Assembly: GCA_002492295.1 (NCBI GenBank)
Contig: DKYC01000016.1
Coordinates: 1-9,742 of the forward strand
Reading direction: 5' to 3'
From: Lachnospiraceae bacterium UBA7110
Lineage (GTDB): Bacteria; Bacillota; Clostridia; Lachnospirales; Lachnospiraceae
Length of the DNA: 9,742 bases
The notes below the pieces were generated by a model. It was not told where the DNA came from. It saw only the letters and a list, made by a program, of their open reading frames with translations, and did no database searches. Shown here in pieces: positions 1 through 5,923 of this stretch (position 1 is its first letter; each line of letters opens with the position of its first letter). The position numbers were made by a program, and so were the translations under genes.

Positions 1-1
1 G

Positions 2-22
2 TATAAAATATTAATATAAAAT
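2..22 (+). promoter_or_regulatory. possible -10 elements upstream of the acyltransferase gene
   Basis: Two copies of TATAAAAT lie at 2-9 and 15-22, and either could act as a -10 element for the acyltransferase gene. The matching -35 region of the first would lie outside the window. The surrounding 30 bases are almost pure A/T, so chance matches are likely and this is only a candidate. Confidence 0.2.
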
Positions 23-51
23 TTATCAAAAAGGAAGGATTAAGATACTTT

Positions 52-786
52 ATGATAAGACTGGTTTTGGTGGTATCCTTTGTAGTTCTCTTTTTAACCC
101 TGACAATTCCCGTCATGATTGCTGAATCCGTTATTGGCAGATTGAACCCCGGTTTAAAAAGCAGGTCAAGCCTTGCCATCGTAAACTGGGCATTTCGCTG
201 TGTACGCTTTTTGGCAGGGACGAAAGTCGATTATATCGGACTCGAAAACGTCCCTTCTGATACCCCTGTATTGTATGTGGGCAATCACAGAAGTTATTTC
301 GATATTGTTCTGACCTATCCGAAAGTGTCACGCCCAACAGGATATATTTCCAAAAAAGAGATTGAGAAGGTTCCCCTGCTCAATGTCTGGATGCGAAATC
401 TGCACTGTCTCTTTTTAGACCGCAAGGACATTAAGGCAGGTCTGCAGACAATCCTGCAGGCAATCGACCTGATAAAAAGCGGCAAGTCCGTCTGCATTTT
501 CCCGGAAGGTACAAGGGCAAAGACAGAAGGCAGGCTTCTTCCATTTAATGAAGGCAGCTTTAAAATTGCCGTAAAGACCGGCTGTCCGATTGTTCCGGTT
601 ACAATCGTCAACAGTGCCGCCATACTTGAAAACCATTTTCCTTTTATCAGAAAAGCGCATGTGATTATTGAATATGGAAAACCGCTTTGCGTCAAGGAGA
701 TTCCAAAAGAACAGCAAAAACATCTGGGCGTATATTTTAAGCAGATTATCGAAGAAACACACGCAAAAAATGCCCCGAATATATAA
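52..786 (+). CDS. plsC: 1-acyl-sn-glycerol-3-phosphate acyltransferase (PlsC/LPLAT family)
   Basis: Predicted to transfer a fatty acyl group to the 2-position of lysophosphatidic acid, giving phosphatidic acid at the cytoplasmic face of the membrane, the second acylation of phospholipid synthesis. A hydrophobic N-terminal anchor spans about residues 3-23. The acyltransferase motifs appear in order: NHRSYFD at 78-84 (catalytic H79-x4-D84), FLDRKD at 121-126, FPEGTR at 150-155 and VPVTI at 181-185. The 244-residue length is normal for the family. The ATG is preceded by AAGGAAGG at 31-38, a good Shine-Dalgarno match at a rather long 13-base spacing. The HD-GYP gene follows after 33 bases on the same strand with no terminator visible between, so they are probably co-transcribed. 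Substrate specificity (lysophosphatidic acid or another lysophospholipid) cannot be read from the sequence. Confidence 0.9.
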   Translation: MIRLVLVVSFVVLFLTLTIPVMIAESVIGRLNPGLKSRSSLAIVNWAFRCVRFLAGTKVDYIGLENVPSDTPVLYVGNHRSYFDIVLTYPKVSRPTGYISKKEIEKVPLLNVWMRNLHCLFLDRKDIKAGLQTILQAIDLIKSGKSVCIFPEGTRAKTEGRLLPFNEGSFKIAVKTGCPIVPVTIVNSAAILENHFPFIRKAHVIIEYGKPLCVKEIPKEQQKHLGVYFKQIIEETHAKNAPNI

Positions 787-819
787 AATCCGAAACCTAT
801 TGCAATTACGGAGGTACAA

Positions 820-1944
820 ATGAAACGAATATCAATTGCGCAGTTAATTCCGGGCATGGTTGCTGCTGAGGATGTTTTATCTTCCGATAACCGGACGATT
901 GTTCCGAAGGGAACGGTATTTACCCCAAATATCATTGCCCAGCTTGAGAATTATTATGTGTATTATGTAAATATTGAGAAAGACAACGCAACCGATTTAT
1001 CCTGTCCGCTTACGCCGCATCCGGCAGATAATGGTACTGCCGGCACACAGGATACCGTAGTGGACATTGGTTCCTTTTCCAGTGCGTTTAAACACTGTTC
1101 AGAACACTTTTGCATGGTTCTGACAGGTTCCGTTTCCAAAAATGAGCCTTTTTTTTCTGATGATTTGCTGCGGGAGGTGATGTCGCTTCTCCCACAGGAA
1201 GGCAAAAACGATGCAATCCTTGACATTCTTTTAAATATGCGCAGTATGGATACTTCTGCGTACAGCCATTGCATCAGCGTGGCACTGTTGTCGAACATCT
1301 TTTCCTATTGGCTCGGCTTTTCAAAAAAAGAGCAGCTGACAGCCACGGCATGCGGTCTGTTCCATGATTGCGGCATGCTGATGCTGCCTTCGGGAATTGT
1401 TGAAAAAACGGGAAAGTACACCCACGAGGAATGGACGATTATCAAAACCCATCCCGTTGAGGGATTTCACCTGTTAAACAAATACCGGAGCATTCCCGAA
1501 TCAGTCAAGGATACTGCACTTACGCATCACGAACGGTGTGACGGAAGCGGCTATCCATACGGCTTAACGGGCGATGAACTTAGCAGATTCACGAAGCTTG
1601 TCATGATTGCCGATATTTTTGATGTCATGATTAGCGACAAATCCTACCGCCTTTCCATGACGCCGCTCTCCCTTGTCAAATATTTTGAAGATGACGGCAT
1701 TCAGAAATATGATACGGAATATGTACTCACCTTCCTGGAGCATATCTTAAATGATTACCTCAAACATAAGGTAGCGCTGCACAGCGGAATGGAGGGGAAT
1801 GTCATTTTCATAAACCAGGGATTTTTCCCAAGACCCGCCGTCCGCACTGAAAGCAGCAAGGACAGGGACCTTGAGAATGATTATTATAACAGCATTATGA
1901 TGCTGTCGAGCATGGAAAATCTTTCAATTGAATCGATTATCTGA
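820..1944 (+). CDS. HD-GYP domain protein, predicted cyclic-di-GMP phosphodiesterase with altered HDxGK motif
   Basis: HD-GYP proteins hydrolyse cyclic-di-GMP at a two- or three-iron site. Residues 1-55 match the N-terminal region common in clostridial HD-GYP proteins (a 'PGM..AEDV' start, then 'VPKGT'). About 56-125 is a poorly conserved linker. The HD-GYP domain covers about 130-320: H150, H182-D183, H211, H236-H237-E238, D241-GSGYP-246 and D265, so the predicted metal ligands and the GYP signature are intact. The lysine of the usual HDxGK motif is methionine (HDCGM, M186). The 55-residue C-terminal tail is not recognised. No receiver, PAS or membrane segment is seen, so it is probably cytoplasmic. 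GGAGG at 810-814, five bases before the ATG, supports the start. It follows plsC after 33 bases and ends at a hairpin terminator. Activity on c-di-GMP is family inference; the substitution leaves it open. Confidence 0.85.
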   Translation: MKRISIAQLIPGMVAAEDVLSSDNRTIVPKGTVFTPNIIAQLENYYVYYVNIEKDNATDLSCPLTPHPADNGTAGTQDTVVDIGSFSSAFKHCSEHFCMVLTGSVSKNEPFFSDDLLREVMSLLPQEGKNDAILDILLNMRSMDTSAYSHCISVALLSNIFSYWLGFSKKEQLTATACGLFHDCGMLMLPSGIVEKTGKYTHEEWTIIKTHPVEGFHLLNKYRSIPESVKDTALTHHERCDGSGYPYGLTGDELSRFTKLVMIADIFDVMISDKSYRLSMTPLSLVKYFEDDGIQKYDTEYVLTFLEHILNDYLKHKVALHSGMEGNVIFINQGFFPRPAVRTESSKDRDLENDYYNSIMMLSSMENLSIESII

Positions 1945-1975
1945 AAAGGAAGCGTGGCAATTCCCGCTTCCTTTT
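1944..1975. terminator. probable bidirectional terminator between convergent genes
   Basis: An 11-bp perfect stem (AAAAGGAAGCG at 1944-1954 with CGCTTCCTTTT at 1965-1975) encloses a 10-base loop. The T-rich 3' arm continues into CATTCTTTT on the + strand. The A/T ends of the stem give an A-tract/T-tract in both directions. It starts on the last base of the HD-GYP stop codon and lies 19 bases past the end of the convergent amt gene, so it probably serves both. No long uninterrupted T-run follows on the - strand, so that direction is less certain. Confidence 0.75.
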
Positions 1976-1994
1976 CATTCTTTTATCCCGAATG

Positions 1995-3785
1995 TTATTC
2001 CACATCCGCCAAAGCCGCCATATCCTCTTCTCCTGTACGGATTTTGACAACCTTGTCAACATTGTATACAAAAATCTTTCCGTCCCCAATATGACCTGTA
2101 TAAAGCACCTTTTTCGCACCTTCAATCACCTTGTCAACCGGAATGCTTGACACAACCACTTCCACCTTCACCTTCGGCAGCAATGTTGCATCAATCTCCG
2201 CTCCACGATAGCGTTCTCCTGCGCCCTTTTGAATACCACAGCCCATAACCTGCGTCACGGTCATACCGGTCACGCCCAAATCATTCATGGCTTTTCTGAG
2301 CTTATCATAACGGCTTAGCTTCGCAATAATAACCACCTTGTAAATGCCTGACGCTGATGCAAACGGAACCTGTGATACTTTAACCGCAGCATTTTTCTGC
2401 GCCTGCGTTGCCGCTGCATAATCGTCCGTGCCAAGCTGTGTATTTTCGTTTTCTTCCATAATCATACTGTTGGAAATATCCATCATTGCAAATCCTGCAT
2501 ACGCAGAGGGAAGACCATGTTCTGTCGCGTCAAGACCGATGATTTCCTCCTCCTCGCTCACACGAAGTCCAAAAACTGCCTTGATTACCATAAATGTAAT
2601 TGTGATTGTTACAACCGTCCAGGCGATAACGCAGAACATGCCTAACAGCTGCATTCCCAATAAACGCAAACCTCCGCCGTAGAAAAGCCCGGTACCGCAA
2701 ATCTGGTTTGCACCGTAGCTGATACCATCTCCAAATCCCCTTGCATAAGCAGGAGCTGTATCCGTTGCAAACAGACCAACCGCGATTGTACCCCAGATAC
2801 CGTTCAGGCAGTGAACCGCTACTGCACCTACCGGATCGTCAATATGTAATTTATAGTCAAGAAACCATACACCAAAGCAGACAAGCAAACCTGCTACTGC
2901 GCCGATTGCAATTGCGCCGAACGCATCTGTCACGTCACAGCCCGCGGTAATTGCCACAAGACCTGCAAGGGAAGCATTCAGACACATGGAAACATCGGGC
3001 TTTCCATATTTTACCCATGTAAATACCATACATACAACTGTAGCAATTGCAGGCGCAATTGTCGTGGTCAAAAAGATAGAGCCAAGCTCCTCAACCGAAG
3101 TCGCTGCCGCACCGTTAAAACCATACCAGCCAAGCCAAAGGATGAACACGCCCAAAGCGCCAATCGTCAGGTTGTGACCGGGGAAGGCATTGACCTTCAC
3201 AATTTTCCCGTTTTTATCCTTCGTAAATTTTCCGATACGCGGACCTAACATTTTCGCACCAATCAGTGCGCTGATACCGCCTACCATATGAATTGCACAG
3301 GAACCCGCAAAATCATGAAAACCCATCTGGGCAAGCCAGCCGCCACCCCAAATCCAGTGCGCCTCAATCGGATAAATCACTGCTGAAATGACTCCCGAGT
3401 ACACGCAGTACGAGAGAAATTTTGTCCTCTCCGCCATTGCTCCGGAAACAATGGTTGCCGTAGTTGCGCAGAATACTAAATTGAATACAAAGTTTGACCA
3501 GTCAAAGTCCGCATAACTTGTGAAAATATCAAATCCCGGTTTTCCGATAAGTCCCACCATATCCTCGCCAAGCAGCAGACCAAAACCGATTAAGATAAAG
3601 GTACATGTTCCAATACAGAAATCCATCAGGTTTTTCATAATAATGTTTCCTGTATTTTTTGCCCTGGTAAATCCTGCCTCCACCATTGCAAATCCCGCCT
3701 GCATCCAAAATACCAATGCCGCTCCAATCAGAAACCATACGCCATAGACCTCACTGGTTATGGCACTCATAATCTCCTCTGCCAT
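1995..3785 (-). CDS. amt: ammonium transporter (Amt) with C-terminal P-II regulatory domain
   Basis: A membrane channel for ammonium uptake joined to its own nitrogen sensor. The Amt domain covers about 1-432 with around eleven membrane segments. By eye-alignment to E. coli AmtB it keeps a pore Phe (F105), W146 of WGGG, D158 and the twin histidines H166 and H325. The cytoplasmic tail GLRVSEEEE...GLD at 406-419 matches the AmtB tail that relays gating. A polar linker (about 433-479) leads to a complete P-II domain (480-596) with a full-length T-loop (YRGAE at 526-530), the ATP loop TGHIGDGKIF (563-572) and KIRTGEED (581-588). Against GlnB, Tyr51 is Ile531, Lys85 is His565 and Arg101 is Lys581; Arg47 (R527) and Gln39 (Q519) are kept. 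AGGAGG eight bases before the ATG supports the start. No separate glnB/glnK is adjacent. Confidence 0.95.
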   Translation of the reverse strand: MAEEIMSAITSEVYGVWFLIGAALVFWMQAGFAMVEAGFTRAKNTGNIIMKNLMDFCIGTCTFILIGFGLLLGEDMVGLIGKPGFDIFTSYADFDWSNFVFNLVFCATTATIVSGAMAERTKFLSYCVYSGVISAVIYPIEAHWIWGGGWLAQMGFHDFAGSCAIHMVGGISALIGAKMLGPRIGKFTKDKNGKIVKVNAFPGHNLTIGALGVFILWLGWYGFNGAAATSVEELGSIFLTTTIAPAIATVVCMVFTWVKYGKPDVSMCLNASLAGLVAITAGCDVTDAFGAIAIGAVAGLLVCFGVWFLDYKLHIDDPVGAVAVHCLNGIWGTIAVGLFATDTAPAYARGFGDGISYGANQICGTGLFYGGGLRLLGMQLLGMFCVIAWTVVTITITFMVIKAVFGLRVSEEEEIIGLDATEHGLPSAYAGFAMMDISNSMIMEENENTQLGTDDYAAATQAQKNAAVKVSQVPFASASGIYKVVIIAKLSRYDKLRKAMNDLGVTGMTVTQVMGCGIQKGAGERYRGAEIDATLLPKVKVEVVVSSIPVDKVIEGAKKVLYTGHIGDGKIFVYNVDKVVKIRTGEEDMAALADVE

Positions 3786-3823
3786 AATTTTTTCCTCCTC
3801 ATTTCATCTTTTTACAAATGCAA

Positions 3824-3862
3824 AACGGCGCTTTGGGAATTTATATTTCCCAAAGCGCCGTT
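3824..3862 (-). promoter_or_regulatory. perfect 16-bp hairpin in the amt leader
   Basis: AACGGCGCTTTGGGAA at 3824-3839 is perfectly complementary to TTCCCAAAGCGCCGTT at 3847-3862, around a 7-base A/T loop. Read with amt, it lies just after the predicted transcription start and about 40 bases before the ribosome binding site. Only a short U-run (GUUUUG) follows, so it could be a weak attenuator or terminator, a 5' mRNA-stabilising hairpin, or a protein-binding site. The loop does not look like the paired A/G hexaloops used by ANTAR antiterminators. The structure is certain; its role is inference. Confidence 0.7.
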
Positions 3863-3876
3863 GCTTTATGTGACAT

Positions 3877-3905
3877 ATACTAGCACGATACATTTTTATT
3901 GTCAA
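3877..3905 (-). promoter_or_regulatory. sigma-A-type promoter of amt
   Basis: On the - strand a perfect -35 box TTGACA (3900-3905) is separated by exactly 17 bases from TAGTAT (3877-3882), a 4/6 match to TATAAT. Transcription would begin near 3870, giving a leader of about 85 bases that includes the hairpin at 3824-3862. No upstream activator site was recognised. Confidence 0.7.
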
Positions 3906-4026
3906 ACATATTTTGGATTCATCTTGAAGCACTGTTCAGAACATCTGCTGTAAAATGCAGTATCTTGAATTGGTCCGTGCGTTATCCAATCCCATCTTCG
4001 TTCCGTTTTTCCTATACTTTCTGTCA
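3906..4026. other. intergenic stretch between amt promoter and acetyltransferase stop
   Basis: About 120 bases with no convincing gene, promoter or strong hairpin. The best inverted repeats (ATTGG with CCAAT near 3967-3993, and short CTGC/GCAG arms near 3945-3960) are too weak to call. The acetyltransferase transcript has no obvious terminator here and may read into the amt leader, where the 16-bp hairpin could stop it. Confidence 0.4.
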
Positions 4027-4776
4027 TTATGCCTCATAAACATAACATACAAACTCTTTTTCTACTGTTTTATTTACAAAATTTTTATCATCAGTCTGGA
4101 GCCCGGGCAGCCTGACATGCCGTGTTTTGATAAAGCCAAGCCGTTCGCAAAGCCGTATTGACGCAACGTTTGCCTCATTGACAAACGCGTAAAAATAAGC
4201 CACCCCAAGCTTGCTCATGCCATATGCAAGCACAGCCATGCACGCCTCATACGCATAGCCGCGATGCTGGTATTCCGCCCCAAGCATAAAACCAAGCTCA
4301 AGCCCGTCGAATCCTTCCTTATATTCCAATCCCACGCGCCCGATAACCTCGCCGCTCTCCCTTAGGGCAATCACCCACATACCATATCCGTAAAACTTGT
4401 ACACATTTTCAATATAAGCTTTTGTGTATTCAATCTCTTTTTCCATTTCGGGAAAAAGCGGTTCCATATACTTCGTAATGCCCTCCCCACTATAAAGCTC
4501 ATACAGGCGCTGTACATCGTCCACCGTAATCTCCCTGATTTTCAGCCGCGGCGTTTCCGCAATATCCCAAGGCAGCCCCCGGAAACGCCGGTATACCCTT
4601 TCCCGGTATACCTCGTCAATGTCTTCCATGCGTTCCACACAGTATGCGCCGCTTGGAAATGCCTCTCCCCTATTTTTTTCATTTAATACCACAATATATG
4701 GTATGTTTTTTTTGGCATAATCGGCCGCCATTGCTGGTGAGTCGGTTACCCTTACCTCTGTTTTTCCTGTTTCCAT
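4027..4776 (-). CDS. GNAT family N-acetyltransferase with N-terminal extension
   Basis: Predicted to transfer an acetyl group from acetyl-CoA to an amine on an unidentified small molecule or protein. The GNAT domain (RimJ/RimL-like) spans about residues 75-245. It begins with TPRLKIREI and carries the acetyl-CoA loop QHRGYAYEA (170-178) and the C-terminal signature NEANVASIRLCERLGF (200-215). Residues 1-74 are an extra module ending in VYRRFRGLPWDIAETPRL. I recall this arrangement from other clostridial GNAT proteins, so it is probably a family trait rather than a chance fusion. No signal peptide or membrane segment is seen. The ATG lacks a clear Shine-Dalgarno sequence (GAACGGATTAACAGATT precedes it), so translation may be weak or the start uncertain, though no better in-frame start is apparent. 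It is on the same strand as amt but 241 bases away, and amt has its own promoter. Confidence 0.85.
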   Translation of the reverse strand: METGKTEVRVTDSPAMAADYAKKNIPYIVVLNEKNRGEAFPSGAYCVERMEDIDEVYRERVYRRFRGLPWDIAETPRLKIREITVDDVQRLYELYSGEGITKYMEPLFPEMEKEIEYTKAYIENVYKFYGYGMWVIALRESGEVIGRVGLEYKEGFDGLELGFMLGAEYQHRGYAYEACMAVLAYGMSKLGVAYFYAFVNEANVASIRLCERLGFIKTRHVRLPGLQTDDKNFVNKTVEKEFVCYVYEA

Positions 4777-4805
4777 AATCTGTTAATCCGTTCTAAATGC
4801 AATCG

Positions 4806-4829
4806 GCATTCCCGAACCGACGGGAACGC
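4806..4829 (-). repeat. small inverted repeat upstream of the acetyltransferase gene
   Basis: TTCCCG (4809-4814) pairs with CGGGAA (4821-4826) around AACCGA, and two further G-C pairs extend the stem past one mismatch (GC at 4806-4807 with GC at 4828-4829). It begins 30 bases upstream of the acetyltransferase start and could form in its 5' leader or act as an operator. No T-run follows on either strand, so it is not a terminator. Confidence 0.3.
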
Positions 4830-4894
4830 GGTACATTTTCCTATGTCTAAAAAATATCGTATCACCATTGTTTATTGTATACAAGACTTTTATC

Positions 4895-4936
4895 AAAATT
4901 TTCCAAATTTGTCTTGGGAAAATTTTCCTTTACTAT
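4895..4936 (+). promoter_or_regulatory. candidate promoter with repeated AAAATTTTCC motif before the cyclophilin gene
   Basis: A possible -35 TTGTCT (4909-4914) and -10 TACTAT (4931-4936) are spaced 16 bases apart, each a 4/6 match. AAAATTTTCC occurs at 4895-4904 and again at 4919-4928, 24 bases later. The second copy is part of a 12-base palindrome GGAAAATTTTCC (4917-4928) lying between the two boxes, where a repressor could bind. The region is AT-rich, so part of this may be chance. The same interval must also hold the divergent promoter for the acetyltransferase, for which no better than partial matches were found. Confidence 0.35.
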
Positions 4937-5003
4937 CGCCTCATTTTCGATTAAGATATAGGGAAGACAATAAAAGAAAACAGATTAAAAGGAGATTAAA
5001 ATT

Positions 5004-5525
5004 ATGGATCAAAACCCGATTATTACAATTGAAATGGAGAACGGCAGCGTTGTTAAGGCAGAACTTTATCCTGAAATTGCGCCAAATACCGTAAACAACT
5101 TTATCAGTCTTGTCAAAGAAGGCTTTTACAACGGACTGGTGTTTCACAGAGTCATCAACGGCTTTATGATACAGGGCGGCTGTCCGGATGGAACCGGAAT
5201 GGGAGGACCGGGATATTCGATTAAGGGAGAATTTTCTGAGAATGGCTTTGAAAATAACTTAAAACACACGGAAGGCGTTCTCTCGATGGCAAGAAGCATG
5301 ATGCCCGATTCTGCAGGGAGCCAGTTCTTTATCATGCACAAAACAAGCCCGCATTTGGACGGCGCTTATGCGGCGTTTGGAAAGGTTATCGAGGGTATGG
5401 ATGTGGTGAACCGCATCGCGCAGACACCTACCGATTATTCCGACAGACCGTTGGAAAAACAAATGATGAAAAGTGTTACCGTTGATACGTCCGGCGTGGA
5501 CTATCCCGAACCGGAGAAGCTCTAA
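5004..5525 (+). CDS. cyclophilin-type peptidyl-prolyl cis-trans isomerase
   Basis: Catalyses cis-trans isomerisation of Xaa-Pro bonds and helps protein folding. The 173-residue protein is a single cyclophilin domain without signal peptide or lipobox, so it is predicted cytoplasmic. Matched by eye to human cyclophilin A, the active site is kept: R49 in FHRV (R55), F54-M55 (F60-M61), Q57 (Q63), A96 (A101) and F109 in SQFFI (F113). The cyclosporin-contact Trp121 is H117 and His126 is Y122, in the stretch HLDGAYAAFGKV. Loss of that Trp is common in bacterial cyclophilins and usually means weak cyclosporin binding. AAGGAG at 4989-4994, nine bases before the ATG, gives a clear start. The gene is monocistronic by context, with a hairpin overlapping its stop codon and the convergent XRE gene beyond. 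Confidence 0.93.
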   Translation: MDQNPIITIEMENGSVVKAELYPEIAPNTVNNFISLVKEGFYNGLVFHRVINGFMIQGGCPDGTGMGGPGYSIKGEFSENGFENNLKHTEGVLSMARSMMPDSAGSQFFIMHKTSPHLDGAYAAFGKVIEGMDVVNRIAQTPTDYSDRPLEKQMMKSVTVDTSGVDYPEPEKL

Positions 5526-5551
5526 CGAGTTTCTCCGTAAAAGCATTTTTT
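5512..5551 (+). terminator. terminator overlapping the cyclophilin stop codon
   Basis: CGGAGAAGCTC (5512-5522) pairs with GAGTTTCTCCG (5527-5537) over 11 bp including one G-U pair, with the stop codon forming most of the 4-base TAAC loop. A six-T run at 5546-5551 follows after eight bases (TAAAAGCA). That gap is longer than in a textbook intrinsic terminator, so efficiency is uncertain. On the opposite strand no T-run follows the stem. Confidence 0.55.
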
Positions 5552-5623
5552 CACCCTACCTTTCTTCAACGTCCCTGAAAAAACATTGCCGTCTTTCATC
5601 TAAACTTTTCCCTACTGCGCACC

Positions 5624-5881
5624 TTATTTTTCATCTTTCTGTCGGATTAGCTCTTCCACGGATATCCCAAATGCCCTGGCTATGGCAATAAGTTCAATAT
5701 CCGTCACAAAACGCTGTCCGCTCTCGATGCGCTGGATTGCGTTTTTATTCAGCTCAATTCCCATATGGCTTAAGTTCTCTGCAAGCTTACGCTGTGAAAG
5801 ATAGGGGGAATTTTCGTATCGGAATTTCCGCACATTCTTACCGCAAATATTGTTTGAAAGGTTGTTTTTATTTTTAAACAT
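5624..5881 (-). CDS. small XRE-family helix-turn-helix regulator
   Basis: An 85-residue DNA-binding protein made almost only of one Cro/C1-type HTH domain (about 15-79). The recognition region runs from SQRKLAENLS (29-38) through a slightly lengthened turn HMGIELNKNAI to QRIESGQR (50-57), followed by TDIELIAIARAFGISVEELI. This longer-turn variant with 'RIESG.R.VTD.EL.AIA' is a recognisable subgroup in Firmicutes. There is no sensor, protease or dimerisation domain, so its signal is unknown. AGGAGG at 5890-5895, eight bases before the ATG, gives a strong start. It lies 42 bases downstream of the flippase on the same strand with no terminator seen between, so it may be the last gene of the polysaccharide operon or a resident gene at its edge. 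Whether it controls the locus cannot be told. No toxin partner is visible beside it. Confidence 0.82.
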   Translation of the reverse strand: MFKNKNNLSNNICGKNVRKFRYENSPYLSQRKLAENLSHMGIELNKNAIQRIESGQRFVTDIELIAIARAFGISVEELIRQKDEK

Positions 5882-5923
5882 TTTTCACCCCTCCTGCTAA
5901 TTTTTTCTGTACCGCTCACTGCA

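Noticed and set aside
315..935. 206-residue open frame on the - strand across plsC
   Set aside because: It lies antisense to a gene with all four acyltransferase motifs, is rich in Cys/Ile/Phe without domain pattern, and has no supporting context.
2428..3177. Several + strand open frames inside amt (2428-2682, 2741-2950, 2986-3177)
   Set aside because: They are antisense to the clear Amt coding sequence and resemble no protein family; they result from its codon composition.
3786..3870. Riboswitch or T-box in the amt leader
   Set aside because: The leader is only about 85 bases and contains one simple hairpin, with no multi-helix core, T-box sequence or paired ANTAR hexaloops.
3955..4161. 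68-residue + strand hydrophobic open frame
   Set aside because: It overlaps the 3' end of the acetyltransferase antisense and lacks a ribosome binding site; its Phe/Leu/Tyr richness follows from AT-rich DNA.
4843..5094. 83-residue + strand open frame overlapping the cyclophilin start
   Set aside because: There is no ribosome binding site before its ATG, its composition looks like translated intergenic DNA, and it overlaps the well-supported cyclophilin start in another frame.
5624..5881. XRE protein as antitoxin of a toxin-antitoxin pair
   Set aside because: No small toxin-like gene lies directly next to it; its neighbours are a flippase and a convergent cyclophilin.
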